A stretch of DNA of 64,000 bases from Nymphalis io (GCF_905147045.1 NC_065905.1:2294001-2358000), one strand, 5' to 3'; positions 22,170 through 33,216 are shown, numbered from the stretch's first letter. Notes: generated by a model not told the origin, from the sequence alone. Program-made: numbers and translations.

Positions 22170-24284
22170 CTTGTAAAAGCCGAAAGATCGAGAATGATGA
22201 GGTCTACTCTCCGACCTACCATGCTCCAAGCTGCTCAAGGCTCCGAAAAGTTCCAAATGGAACTTCAAAATCAATTCACCGCGTTGGAAACCATAAGCAG
22301 CATTGATGAGAGAACCGACACGCTGGTCAAAATACTGCAAAACACATCCCGCAAGTGTTTTCCGCCACAGAGAAGAGACAACGCACCAAAACTCTCTGCT
22401 GAGACACTCGAGCTCATGAGAAAACGACGAGAACTACCATCGTTTTTGTCAGATAAGGCCTTAAACCGAACAATAAAAACGCTGACGCGACGCGATCTCC
22501 GACGCTCCAATACCCGTGCCATCAAGTCTGCGATTGAGCAAAATCGGGGATCGAAAGTGTTCGCTCGCAAGTTTGGGAGGCCGCGTCTGACAAAACTTAA
22601 AACTGAAAATGGTGGGGTCGTTACCTCTAGGCCTGAGATTGTCGGAGAAGTAGAGAGGTTTTATGGGCAGTAGTTCTCTTCAAGATCGGATAAACCCGTG
22701 GGAATCAGTATTGATGACCAGCGCGCCCCTCTTATGCGCCATTACTCCGAGGAGCTCCCGGTCGTTGACCAAGGCGAGATTAGGCCGGCTCTAGAACAGC
22801 TTAAAAACAATAAAGCTCCGGGAGATGACGGAATCACAACAGAGTTGCTTAAGGCAGGCGGGACTCCGGTCCTGAAAGAGCTAGCAAGCCTCTTTAATTC
22901 CGTCATCCAACATGGCAAGACCCCGGAAACGTGGAGCGGGAGTGAGGTGGTACTGTTTTTCAAGAAAGGTGATAAAACCCTCTTGAAAAACTACAGACCA
23001 ATCTCCCTCCTGAGTCACGTGTATAAGCTGTTCTCAAGAGTCGTCACGAACCGTCTCGCCAGACGACTTGACGAGTTCCAGCCCCCAGAGCAAGCCGGCT
23101 TTCGATCAGGCTACAGCACCGTGGACCACATCCATACTGTTCGGCAGATTGTGCAGAAGACCGAAGAGTACAATCAGCCGCTGTGTATGGCATTTGTGGA
23201 CTACGAGAAAGCCTTCGACTCCATCGAAACCTGGGCAGTGCTCGACTCATTGCAGAGATGTCATATCGATTGGAGATATATCGAGGTACTGAGATGTCTG
23301 TACAACGCCGCTACAATGACTGTCCACATCCAGGACTGTAAGACGAAGATCCAACTGCGCAGAGGGGTGAGACAGGGGGATGTAATATCCCCGAAACTGT
23401 TCACCAACGCGTTGGAAGACGTTTTCAAGACGCTGGATTGGACTAGGTATGGAGTCAATGTAAACGGCGAGTACATCTCACACCTTCGATTTGCCGACGA
23501 TATCGTCATCATAGCAGAGTCGCTGGAACAACTCACCGAAATGCTGCGTAGCCTAGGCGAGTCTTCCCGGTGTGTCAGTCTCGGTATAAACTTGGACAAG
23601 ACCAAGGTCATGTTCAATAGGCATGTCGTGCCGGGACCGATATACGTCGAGGGGAAACCTCTCGAAGTTGTTAGTGAATATACCTACCTAGGACAGATAA
23701 TACAAGTCGGTAGGAACAACTTCGAGAAGGAAGCCGATCGAAGAATTCGCTTGGGATGGGCAGCGTTTGGCAACCTTCGTCAAGTCCTTAAGTCGTCTAT
23801 ACCGCAATGTTTGAAGACGAAAGTCTTCAACCAATGCGTCTTACCTGCCATGACATACGGTGCCGAAACGTGGACACTAACTGCGGGACTAGTCCACAAA
23901 TTCAAAGTCGCTCAGCGTGCTATGGAGCGAGCTATGCTCGGAGTATCTTTGAAGGATAAGATCAGAAATGAGATTATCCGGAAAAGAACCGGAGTCACCG
24001 ACATAGCTTGCAAAATTAGCAGGCTGAAGTGGCAGTGGGCTGGTCACGTATGTCGTACGACCGATGGCCGTTGGAGCAGACGAGTCGTAGAGTGGAGACC
24101 GCGAATCGGCAAGCGCAGCGTAGGGCGCCCTCCAGCCAGGTGGACCGACGACCTTAAGAAGGTGGCGGGCACCAACTGGATGCGGAAGGCGGAGGACAGG
24201 GAGCTTTGGCGCACCTTGGGAGAGGCCTATGTTTAGCAGTGGACAACGATTGGCTGTTGATTGATTGATTGATTGAGATGATCC
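22170..24284 (+). mobile_element. RTE-clade LINE, 5'-truncated, nearly open
   Basis: The frame from about 22175 to 24236 is continuous except for one TAG at 22671-22673, and both parts are in the same frame. The N-terminus matches the region just after the endonuclease of the RTE at 30118-31895. RT motifs are KNYRPISLLS, AFVDYEKAFDSI, RRGVRQGDVISPKLF and FADDIVI. The C-terminus (WRTLGEAYV) is typical of RTE. It ends in a TTGATTGATTGA microsatellite at 24256-24276 instead of poly(A), as RTE elements do. It sits between the gypsy fragment and the capsid-like relic. Confidence 0.92.
22698..24236 (+). CDS. RTE reverse transcriptase ORF (C-terminal 512 codons)
   Basis: This is the open part after the single in-frame TAG. 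Order is the N-terminal APGDDGI segment, palm motifs with the catalytic DYEKAFD and FADDIVII aspartates, the thumb, then a C-terminal RHLKWQWAGHV-like region (here SRLKWQWAGHV) and GRPPARWTDDL. Intact RTE proteins also have an upstream endonuclease, lost here by truncation. No other nonsense change was seen, so this copy is fairly young. Confidence 0.9.
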   Translation: MGISIDDQRAPLMRHYSEELPVVDQGEIRPALEQLKNNKAPGDDGITTELLKAGGTPVLKELASLFNSVIQHGKTPETWSGSEVVLFFKKGDKTLLKNYRPISLLSHVYKLFSRVVTNRLARRLDEFQPPEQAGFRSGYSTVDHIHTVRQIVQKTEEYNQPLCMAFVDYEKAFDSIETWAVLDSLQRCHIDWRYIEVLRCLYNAATMTVHIQDCKTKIQLRRGVRQGDVISPKLFTNALEDVFKTLDWTRYGVNVNGEYISHLRFADDIVIIAESLEQLTEMLRSLGESSRCVSLGINLDKTKVMFNRHVVPGPIYVEGKPLEVVSEYTYLGQIIQVGRNNFEKEADRRIRLGWAAFGNLRQVLKSSIPQCLKTKVFNQCVLPAMTYGAETWTLTAGLVHKFKVAQRAMERAMLGVSLKDKIRNEIIRKRTGVTDIACKISRLKWQWAGHVCRTTDGRWSRRVVEWRPRIGKRSVGRPPARWTDDLKKVAGTNWMRKAEDRELWRTLGEAYV

Positions 24285-24289
24285 TTCAG

Positions 24290-25330
24290 CTCTTTTTTGA
24301 GATTGTTAAAAACGAAGTTAATACGCAGTATAGAGTCGGAGTATTGTGCATCACAAAGTAATTTAGTCGCGTTCATCAGTAGCTTAATTACAGCGGTATT
24401 TTTTGAATCTGCCATGAGTCAAGTTAGAGCTTCGGCTATGCATGAAGTAGCAGAAGAAACTTGGTTTTGCTTCTGCTCAATGCCTTAATCTCGTTTGCAG
24501 ATTGCCTCTGGAATAGCCGCTTTGACTTCTGGGTTAAGCGTTGGTGCACTAATAAACACGCCGTTTGCTGGTGGTAAATACCTGTCCAAAAGAACCTTAC
24601 GCGCTTCCTTGGTTAAGCCAAAGGTAGCTATATGCTGAAGTCCTATAGCAAGATCACATTGTATATTGTTCATTGGGTCATCACCTAAAATTTCTAGTAG
24701 TTCGTCAATTAGCTCCAGTGGAATTGATATCAAATCATTCGGAGAATTCAGCGTAGCAGTGGCAGCGTTGGTTAAGGGTTGTATTTCGGTCGGTCATGGT
24801 TCAGAAGGAGACGCGGAGCGGGAACGGGAAAGGGCCGATCCTGCTCAGCGGAGAAGACAACAGCGTCGTCTCGGCCCTCCCATAGCCCAGACGCCCGGGT
24901 CTTAAAAGATAAGGCATAACCCTGGGGCCGTGGATGCGTGAGGTGAGGTCCTTACGTGTCTTATTTCAAACGGCCCTGTGGAGGACGGCAGCCGTGATGG
25001 CCTCGCGCTGCCGTACGCACTTGCGAGGAGTGCGGGGGGGCGCATGATGAGAGCTCCGCCGAGCCACGAGTGGAGCAAAGCATGGGAGAGGCCGCGGATG
25101 CGTTATATCAACACGATCCCGCAGCCTCTTCGATCCGTGCTGAGGACGGCCATCGCAGTGGTTTTAGTGGGTAAGAATCCCACCCGGGTACCTTTCTGAA
25201 GGTTTCCACTGCGAGAAAAAAAAGAGTTGTATTTCGGTAGCAGCAATCGTAGACGGCTGCGGCTCGGTGGCAGTACTCGTAGACGGCTGGGGCTCAATAT
25301 AGCTGCTGGAATGTAAATTCCATTGTAAGT
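24290..25330 (-). pseudogene. Retroelement capsid-like ORF relic (possibly DIRS-type), interrupted
   Basis: Minus-strand order: repeated EPQPST linker (25240-25330), an inserted element (24778-25238), then SIPLELIDELLEILGDDP, EARKVLLDRYLPPAN, LNPEVKAAIPEA and KRD. One stop after KRD precedes more in-frame sequence to about 24290, where the RTE tail begins. The GDDP and LLDRYLPP-LNPEVKxA pattern resembles ORF1 of DIRS/PAT-like elements with tyrosine recombinases. I judge that assignment from memory of the motif only, and no recombinase is present here. Confidence 0.45.
24778..25238 (+). mobile_element. LINE 3'-end insertion (R1-like), 13-bp target duplication
   Basis: GTTGTATTTCGGT occurs at 24778-24790 and 25226-25238 around a GC-rich 435-bp insert ending in an A-rich run. 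The insert matches, in opposite orientation, the fragment at 44440-44720 (GGCCGTGGATGCGTGAGG, CCGTCCTC and related blocks). No protein motif is clear. The R1-like label comes from its GC-rich 3' UTR style and is tentative. Confidence 0.7.
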
Positions 25331-25359
25331 GTAACGTGAAGTAATAACGTGACATTCCC

Positions 25360-25720
25360 AAAGAATGCCCGCATTTTACTTTTAAGTTAAGGTGTTTATA
25401 AAAAGTAGTAATCCCAATGAGTACTCGCATTGTTATTATTAACCTAAATTTTCTCTACGATTTATTAGTAAAGATACAATCGCAATGATTGTCCACGACA
25501 ACGTCGTAGGTAAGTGTTACCGGTAAGTATGGTATTTATTACCAAAGATTACTCGCATTACCACTAATTTAACCGTATTATAAATGTAAAAACATTAAGG
25601 CTAGCAAGCAAAATTATATCCTCAAGGGATAACCGCATTGCCATTATCCACATAATTGTGATCCACTTATGTGGTGATTCACGTAATTTTTGTGTGTGAC
25701 ATTCCCAGAAATTGTCCGCA
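25360..25720. repeat. Degenerate spaced motif array (ATTACTCGCATT-like)
   Basis: Related ~20-25 bp motifs occur about every 50-80 bp: AAAGAATGCCCGCATT (25368), AATGAGTACTCGCATT (25418), AATGATTGTCCACGAC (25483), AAAGATTACTCGCATT (25545), AAGGGATAACCGCATT (25622) and AGAAATTGTCCGCAAC (25705), several preceded by CATTCCCA or TTACC. It lies upstream of the capsid-like relic on that element's strand, so it may be its promoter or terminal region. Confidence 0.5.
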
Positions 25721-25730
25721 ACACACTTAC

Positions 25731-26326
25731 AAAAGTGGGTTTTATCATTCGTATTCATAATAAAGTGATAACCCTTATGTAAATCTGCAATATTATATAT
25801 CACAAAAAAATAATAATAAAATGTAAGTAGTTACAAAATTACCAACCTTCTATGCATAACTGCACTGGCAGCTGCATCGAGGGTTCTCTTGGTCCTTGTT
25901 CAACCGAAGAATCATATGACGAGGAAGAACTTGAGGAGTCAGAGTCTGATGTTGAAACCTAACGATCCTTTCTTCTTTAGGCACGCATCAAAATTCGGGA
26001 AACTTTTTTCACTATACATTCCAAGTTTGAGTCACCATCTGTATGCTTGCGCTTGCCCATTTTTATGTAAGCTTATAGCAAAAAAGAAATGAGTGTCACA
26101 AAACAATTTTAAAATGTGCAGTGTCGGAGCACTGAAATGTGAATAATGATAGGCCGCTAAGATGATTGTCAGGAACAAAAAAAAAATTATCAAAATCAGT
26201 GCAGTTGGCGCCACCGTAGTATGGACTACAAGTAAACTCAACTTCTTGCTAATCTAAGAGTACGAAACACGAGTATAATACCAGATCATTAATGCGACAC
26301 TAAATATTAAAAAGTTTTTAAACCAT
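25731..26326. other. No gene identified
   Basis: AT-rich sequence with a short acidic frame around 25910-25960 (Asp/Glu/Ser-rich) that may be leftover coding sequence of the neighbouring retroelement. Nothing else recognised. Confidence 0.4.
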
Positions 26327-27893
26327 TTGGCAACCATTTGGGAAAACACGCCTCCATACTTTGCTCATCCCTATCGTGGCAATACGTCGCTCGCTTCACG
26401 TCTCTTTTCCTTATTTTTCCAAATGGTAGCGCAATTAAGAAATAACGGTCGTTCAGCGGTGCACACCCCCAACATACCCACACTGTTTGAGGTCGAGTTC
26501 TCTAACATCCGAGGACTCCACGCTAACCTCAACGCTGTCCACCACCATCTCGAGACAGCACGGCCAGCAATGCTGTTTTTCACGGAGACGCAAATACTTC
26601 GCCCTGCCGACACCAGCTACCTTAACTATCCCGGCTACATGCTAGAAGAATCTTTTAAAGCGAAAGCTGGAGTATGCTTGTTCGTCAGGGCGGATGTTTG
26701 TTGTCACCGATTGCGCTGCTTGGAGGACCCCTCCTTCTCCATGTTGGTGGTACGTGTGGACCTGGTTCGTCAGAGTCGAGTCTACGTGTGCCTCTACAGA
26801 TCCCACAATGGTGACTTGGAGACAAGCCGATTATTTGACCATCTTAGTCGGGTGGCAGATGCTGCGCAAGAGCAGTTTCCTAACGCGGAATTGGTGTTTT
26901 TGGGGGATTTTAATGCTCACCATGAATCATGGTTGAAATCCCTCAAAACTGACCATGCTGGAAGAACTGCTCATGCTTTTGCTCTCACACACGACTTGAC
27001 CCAACTGGTTGATCAGCCCACCAGGATCCCAGACATTGATGGGCAAGCGCCTTCTCTACTGGATCTTCTGCTGACTTCTCACCCGGTGGAATATCAGGTT
27101 GTGGTTCAAGCTCCACTTGGTTCTTCGGATCACGGCCTTATATCTACCAAAGTGCCGCAGGCCAAGCTGCCGCCATCAGCGGTATGCAAACGTCGCGTTT
27201 GGCACTATAAGTCGGCAGATTGGGACGGTATGCGCGATTACTATGCGTCAGTCCCTTGAAAGGAACGTTGCTTCAGTGGGAATGACCCGACAGTTAGTGC
27301 CGCTGCTGTTGCTGATGAGATCATGTTAGGAATAGAATACTACATTCCTAGCTCAGATCAATATCAATAGGGGTACGCGTAACCGTTGGTTCACTCGTGA
27401 ATGTGCCGACGCTGTATCATCTAAGCAGGTGGCATATCGCGTGTGGATCAACGGCTGCATTAGCGGGGCATCTAACATTGACTCACTGAAAGCAAACTAC
27501 AATAAAAATTCCAAGTCCTGTAGGAAGGCATACACGAGAGCGGATGCACAGCGCATTGTACAGATTGGTCATGACCTTATTTCGCATCCTAGGGGCTCCC
27601 GTAGCTTCTGGCGTCTGACCAAGTCTGTGCAAAACAATTTCTGCCAACCTTCGCTGCCACCGCTCAGAAATCCGGACGGATCGCTAGCTCACAGTCCGCA
27701 GGAGAAAGCCGACCTCCTGGCTAAACTCTTTGCCGACAACTCTGTGATCGATGATTGTAGTGCGCAGCTACCAACAATACCTTCATGTGGCCACACGATG
27801 CCTGACATCAAAATCAGGCAACGTGATGTGCGTGCGGAGCTGCAATCACTTGATATACGGAAAGCTAGCGGTCCTGATGGAAAAAATAGCTAA
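26327..27893 (+). pseudogene. CR1/Jockey-like LINE, endonuclease half
   Basis: The APE-type endonuclease frame (26327-27259) shows VEFSNIRGL, MLFFTETQI, VFLGDFNAHHESWL, PSLLDLLLTSHP and GSSDHGLIS, carrying the expected E, D and SDH residues. Frame is lost after about 27259. Frame 3 resumes at 27366 (TRNRWFTRECAD) and runs to KASGPDG at 27885, where the element stops abruptly just before the RT core. The missing RT half of what looks like the same family lies at 40607-42085 on the other strand. Confidence 0.85.
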
Positions 27894-27939
27894 TATTTAT
27901 TGCTTTATACAAATAATTATCGCGAATTCAGTAAAGTAG

Positions 27940-28190
27940 TCACGTATTAATACTATAACAAGACAGAAGTATTCAGTGTATAGTAATCCGGTCACTGATG
28001 TCACGATGATGTTACAATCGGCCTAAATGCCAATCATTATTATCTTAAGATAAAATATTATGGTATATCTAAACATTTCATCATCATTTATTTATAATTT
28101 TTATTGTATTTTTTCCAAAAAATAATTATTAATTTCCATATAATATTGCATTTGTATATAATATATATTGGAAGAAGTAATTACAAAATA
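27940..28190 (+). repeat. Diverged copy of protease 3'-flank sequence
   Basis: GTTACAATCGGCC...ATTATCTTAAGATAAAATATT aligns in order to the right arm at 56830-56990 and, inverted, to 11640-11800. Either a further eroded copy of the protease block or an unrecognised dispersed repeat. Confidence 0.5.
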
Positions 28191-28296
28191 TCATTAGACT
28201 AGTAACGTCATTCCAAGAAATAAACAAATACTGTATTCTTTATTCAATCCTAAGTTGCACTTATATACTGTGAAAATTATATAAGACAAAATAAAT

Positions 28297-29245
28297 CCAC
28301 AAATTATATTGCGTTTTCATAAATAAAACATTTTACTCGATATAATCTTGTATTGAACGTAATACTACGATATTCTGATATTACATGTGTATATTATATA
28401 TTTAATAATAACATTTTCTGAGTAAAGTTCAACGTAAAGAAAGAAACTCCTTTTTTAGTGCATTCCCACTTTATGTCCGCGACTTTACCCGCATGGCAAA
28501 ATTCATGATAATCGTTTGAATAATTAAGACAAGAAAGCGTAGCAAACAAACTCACTTTCGCTTTTATAATGATGATGATGTGCTTGTGACCTGTTTTAGC
28601 CACGGCGACCAAACTCCAACTGAGCAAGACATATTATAGTGCACAAGTGTGTGCACGACACACGACAAAATGTGTGCATTTAAGGAAAACATTAATTTAT
28701 TCAAAATTGAGTATAAAATAGCGAATAATAAGAGAATATATGTTATATATATATTTTTTTGACAGAACCGTTGCAACAACTCTCTGGATGCAATCGCGTA
28801 TCTTTCTTGCCTTCCAATCGGTTTAGAACGACCTTTGCATTATTAGCAACTACCCGCTTCTATTAAAACAGATAAATTGAATCACTGCTAAGTACCTACA
28901 CGTTTTTAACAACGAATAGTAATAATGATTTACGACTGAGCTAAGCTGTTACCTGAACTTCTCTAACATGCCAGCTATATAGTATATAGGAGAAATCGGA
29001 ATTTTCAAATCAATTTTTTATTTTATTTTATGTTCATACGTCTACAAAACAAAATGTCAATCAAAAAATTCAAATGATTACATTTCTCTTGATGTAGACA
29101 AGACATGCGTTTTTGATTAAGTGTAAAAAAAAACAATCGCCTAGTCTATGACAGCAACAAAGACGTAAGCTTATAGGTTTTTTTTATAGTATAATAATTT
29201 AAACTATTAAAACAGTTTTTTTAAACTTTTTTTCAATGAGGCTAT
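28297..29245. repeat. Inner mirrored block, left side
   Basis: Reverse complement of 43258-44419 over about 0.95-1.1 kb, including 28780-29230 (TTGCCTTCCAATCGGTTTAG and neighbouring blocks). Coordinate sums are 72.5-72.7 kb, close to the axis of the large palindrome. Part of it (28310-28780) also matches 32100-32690. It contains a piece of a family B SINE (CACACGACACACGAC region). No host gene seen. Confidence 0.85.
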
Positions 29246-29329
29246 AGAACTGAACTAAAATTAAATTAAATTTGACAAGTGTTATAATATAAAGTAGAAT
29301 ATTTTAAGTTTCATGTATATTTTTATTTA

Positions 29330-29545
29330 ATTAATTTATCTAGATCTGCCTTGGCGTAATATTAAAAGGAAACATAAATCAGATACTAGATAAAATGTAA
29401 TTCAATAATACTTTTATCATTTGAGGCTAATCGATGAATGAATGATAAGAAGATTATTTTTAATATAAAACGTCGCTAGAAAATAAGCCAACGCTTTATG
29501 ATTAAACAATGTATATAATACCATTGTTGGCTTTCTATTTTCGTG
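29330..29545 (+). pseudogene. Protease promoter/exon 1-like fragment
   Basis: About 200 bp align to the P1/P2 upstream region and exon 1: AATAATACTTTTATC, the TATA segment AATATAAAACGTCGCTAG, and an ATG followed by ATACCATTGTTGGCT in place of ATAACACTGTTGGCT. The signal-peptide frame ends at a TAG shortly after. It abuts Helitron helicase sequence at about 29545. No later protease exon follows. Homology is by eye, roughly 75-80%. Confidence 0.65.
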
Positions 29546-29720
29546 GGATTTAGTATTAATTCGGTTTTTGCTGCACCCGGATCTAGATAGGGCAACATAC
29601 AATTGGCCATGAGAAAAACTGAATTCTCTTAAATCTATTCCGACTTATTTTAATGTCTGTCTCTGTGCTTTATTTTTTATGACTGCAGACAATACCTTCA
29701 TAAGAAATTGTATTCTTTTT
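29545..29720 (-). pseudogene. Helitron Pif1-like helicase fragment
   Basis: The minus strand encodes KNKAQRQTLK, VGIDLREFSFSHGQLYVALS and RSGC. This matches the last motifs of the Helitron helicase (a NKAQGQT-type motif, then GQLYVALSR). A stop interrupts between LK and VGID. Replication initiator and upstream helicase motifs are absent. The same motif region occurs on the opposite strand at 43185-43258 in the mirrored block. Confidence 0.75.
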
Positions 29721-30117
29721 AAGCTGAAATGTAAATCTGTATTTAAAAAATAAGTACTAATGATTACTTACTATTAAAAAAACGAGTAATTATATATTTA
29801 ACAAAACAATGAGAAGAAAATCTACGCAAATAATGGACTATTTTAGAACTACTTTGATTACCATAAAAAAAGGTTATAGTAAGTCATCCTTAAATGACAT
29901 ACACATATGATATCGTGAATGCTTTTTTTATCTTTTAAGAAAAACAATTCTGGCATACGTGATTGTTGCTTAACTTTAACCGTTTAGGCAGCGCACGCAA
30001 CAGAAGCTCTCAAAAGAATACATTTTCCCCGTTTGTGCAACATTTTTTATTGTTGCTTAGCTCCTATTGGTTGTAGCTTGATGTTAAATATAGTAATAGC
30101 CTTTGAAAAAGAGGATA
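29721..30117. other. No gene identified
   Basis: AT-rich sequence between the Helitron fragment and the RTE fragment. Nothing recognised. Confidence 0.5.
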
Positions 30118-31895
30118 CCAATGTGGAGGACGGAATTAAAGATGTTAGCCAGCTCTCTCAGAACTGGTGTGCCTGCCTCCTGCTTTGAGAAGCTCTGAGG
30201 TAATTCCGTCATCTCCTGGAGCCTTGTTATTTCCAAGTTGCCCGAGAGCAATCCTAATCTCGCCCAAATCGATGTCGGGAAGATTGTTTGATAGGTGGCG
30301 TGTTAATCTGGCTCGTGGGTCATCCGCACTCTGGGACTCAGGTGATGATTATAAATCGCCATAGTACTTTTCGACTTCAGCTAGAATCTCTGGTTTTGAG
30401 GTGACGGTTATGCCTTGTATGGTTCTGAGTTTTGTCAGGTGACAACAGGAGGTATGTGACTTTGCAAGAACCTTTGAGCCCCTATTGAGTGCTATAGCAT
30501 CTTCAATATTCCGGGTATTCGCTCGTCTTGTGTCAAGCCTTATTAGTTTTTTAACCTTCCTGTTAAGTGCCTGATACTCAGATGGCGTCATGTTCTGGTG
30601 TTCTCGTCTCCTCGTTATCTCGTTCAGAGTTTCGCACCAGACCATTGGTGGCGTCGTCAATGCCCTGCCTGGTTTCCAACATGGCAAATCGGTTCTGTAG
30701 TTCCACCTGGAAGCTTTCGCAACCAGCTTCGACCTGAGGCAGAGTTGGTCTAAGAGTCGACTTCTTTAACCGCGATCGTTCTATTTTAGTGTTAATATTC
30801 AGGGTGCCTCTTACCAGGCGGTGATCACTTCCAGTGTTTACTCTGTTGATCACGGAGACATCCCTGAATATTTGGCGTTTATTGGATAAAATGAAGTCGA
30901 TCTCATTCATCGCTATGTTATAGGGCTTCGCCAGTTCCACTTCCTTTGGGGCTTTTTCTGGAAAAATGAATTCATCAGAAATAATCCCTGAGCCTCGAGG
31001 AACTTTACCAGCATTTGCCTCCGATGATTTTTGCGCCCATAGCCGAATTTTCCTACCCTCGATTCACCATCTTCTTGTACTCCCACTTTGGCATTGAAGT
31101 CACCCATAACAATTGTGTAGAAGGTACGAGACATAGCTTTCACTATGTCTTCGTACATGGCTTCGACCTCTTCGTCAGAGTATGTAGACGTTGGGGCATA
31201 CACTTGTATAACCTTCAAGGCATACCTCTCGGTTATCTTTAAGACAAGGTATGCCACCCTCGTCGACACGCTGCCAACCTCCACGACATTGCTTCTGAGA
31301 GACTTGTGGATCAAAAAGCCGACGCCACCTTGGGATGGTTGGTGTCCTTCTCGGAAGTAGAGTAAGTGACCGGCATCTATTGTCATCGTGTCCTCGCCCT
31401 GTCTTCGGATTTCTGATAGACCTACTATATCCCAGTTAATACGACTTAACTCTACTTCCAATTCTGTCAGATGTACGTCCAGCCGCAGAGAGCGTCCATT
31501 ATACGTGGCCAGAAATAGTCGCCGTTTGTGGTACCCTGCCGTAGCCCGGGCATTCTTAGCACCCCCCATAGCACCGTTACCATGGCCGGTACCGTGGCCA
31601 GGAATAGTGCGATTGCCGGGAATTGGGGGCTGTGAATTTTTGTCGTCGCTCATAGGGGAGTATTTGCCTTAGTCATTACGCTTGGCAGGCGGGTTGGTGA
31701 CCGCAGTGGCTGGAAATCTTTCACTAATAGCGCTGCTGCCCGCTATCAGGATTTGCATTTTCGGATTCCAGCATTTGTGTGGTTATACCGCCACGATTTC
31801 GGTCGCCAGAGCCTCGTTCGTTGATTAGCAGGATGTACCACGAGCAGGTGAGGTTGACGGTAGAGGGCCTAGGTTGTTGTTGGCTCCCCTTATAT
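30118..31895 (-). pseudogene. RTE-clade LINE, 5' half (endonuclease plus start of RT)
   Basis: From a start at 31653 the endonuclease shows LATYNGRSLR, DIVGLSEIRRQG, TIVMGDFNAKVG and, after a frame change near 30930, TGSDHRLVRGTL, so the N, E, D and H catalytic positions are present. Frames change again near 30600 and run through NRGSKVLAKS to the NNKAPGDDGIT-like RT start at about 30220. The element breaks at about 30118. It complements the RT-containing RTE at 22170-24284, which begins just after the endonuclease. Sequence 31654-31895 is probably 5' UTR. Confidence 0.85.
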
Positions 31896-32040
31896 CCCCT
31901 TTATTAGATTAGATTAGAGCTTTATTAGATTAGAGAAGAATACAAAACATGTATGCAGCCTAAATAAAAGTACAATTATGGCGACCTTATCGCTACATAG
32001 CGATCTCTTCCAGGCAACCAACGGTGTAACGGTGTACAAT
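31896..32040 (-). mobile_element. LINE 3'-tail fragment
   Basis: ATTAGATTAGA repeats followed by a TTATCGCTACATAGCGATCTC segment resemble the 3' UTR of the LINE at 4822-9191 (TTATCGCTTATAGCGATCTC near 4920). Only the tail is present. Confidence 0.55.
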
Positions 32041-32099
32041 AACTTATTGGATATGTGGTAGGTGGTGGTATAAATAAAACATATATAACTTATTATTCA

Positions 32100-32690
32100 C
32101 TATTCTATATTAAATTTTGAGTAAATTACTGTTTTCTTTATATGTTAAATGAATTTATTTAGTTAGATCCTTACTTAACATTGTATGCAGCAGCAGATTT
32201 TCCGTCCCATCGAATTATGAGAGTTAGGAAATAGACAGTGCACACATTTTGTTGTGTGTCGTGCAAACACTTGTACATTATAATAAGTCTTGCTCAGTTG
32301 GCTAATGTCTCTTGAGTTTGGTCGCCGTGGCCGAAATCTCTCTTAAGAACATCATCATCGTTATACAAAAGTGAGTTTGTTCGCTACGCTTTCATATTTT
32401 AATTACTGAAACGATTCAATTATCAGATTTACATATACTCATATAATCTTAGAACTCATAATAATTCATACAGCTTTTATGATTTATTATTAATCATTTT
32501 TATTATTAGACATTGCATCATACACATGTATTCAATTATCAAAAAATAATCAATTAATCGAATTAATATTTAATAATATTTTCTTTAAGCTTGATTTTAA
32601 TCAAATATATACATAAATCATATAATTAATCTTTTTGCTGATCAGAAAATGTTATTATTAAATATTTAATATACACGTGCCGTACCACCC
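32100..32690 (+). repeat. Third copy of the 28.3/44.4-kb repeat, with SINE B piece
   Basis: It aligns in the same orientation to 43770-44340, including the CATTGCATCATA and TTTGATTTTAATCAAA segments. The block at 32190-32345 is the 3' half of a family B SINE (CCCATCGAATTATGAGAGTT, CTTGCTCAGTTGGCTAATG). Confidence 0.7.
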
Positions 32691-32775
32691 ACTCATCAGA
32701 TATTCTACAGCTAAATAGCAATGCTTAGTATGGTTGCGTTCTGGTTTGAAGGATGAATAAGCCAGTAAGTAGGCC
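32690..32775 (+). repeat. D1 dispersed repeat fragment
   Basis: TACCACCCACTCATCAGATA followed by TTCTGGTTTGAAGG. It ends where the Gr-related mirrored block begins and occupies the place of the Gr coding exon present at 38690-39457. Confidence 0.7.
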
Positions 32776-33216
32776 ATATTTCAAGGTCAAGTGTATTTGT
32801 TAATTACGAGGTTTCATGGCCCAAGATTCAGAGTTTAAACTCAAGCATGCACTGTATTTTCATGTTCAAACCTTCACGTGGTGGATGAAAATCTGCCACG
32901 TGTCTGTGAGTAAGCGCAGGAGTGGACATTCACAGTAAAAATAAAATAATATAATAGTAGTAATAAACTTTCAAACTGTAGCGTAAGAAAACTTCGAGTT
33001 TTACACGCATGAATAAACAAATGTTGTGTATTAGAATTTATTTTGCATTTGGTTTAAGTTTTGGTAATTAATTAATTATAATTTACATTTTTCAGATGGT
33101 GTTCCATCTGCAGATTTGTTTTCTAGGTTTACTTATTTTTACTGACTTCATTAGTCGGAGTGCAACAAAATTGGAGGTAAGTATTAGAGAAGCCGTGATC
33201 AGGTGACGTAGTGTCA
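32774..33216 (+). pseudogene. Gr gene relic with an intact TM6 exon, mirrored
   Basis: Reverse complement of 38226-38709. Exon 33096-33176 (81 nt) keeps a TTTTTCAG acceptor and a GTAAGT donor and encodes a 27-residue hydrophobic stretch ending FISRSATKLE, nearly the same as the exon of the complete gene. The main coding exon is gone, replaced by D1 repeat sequence, so this copy cannot encode a receptor. Confidence 0.8.
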
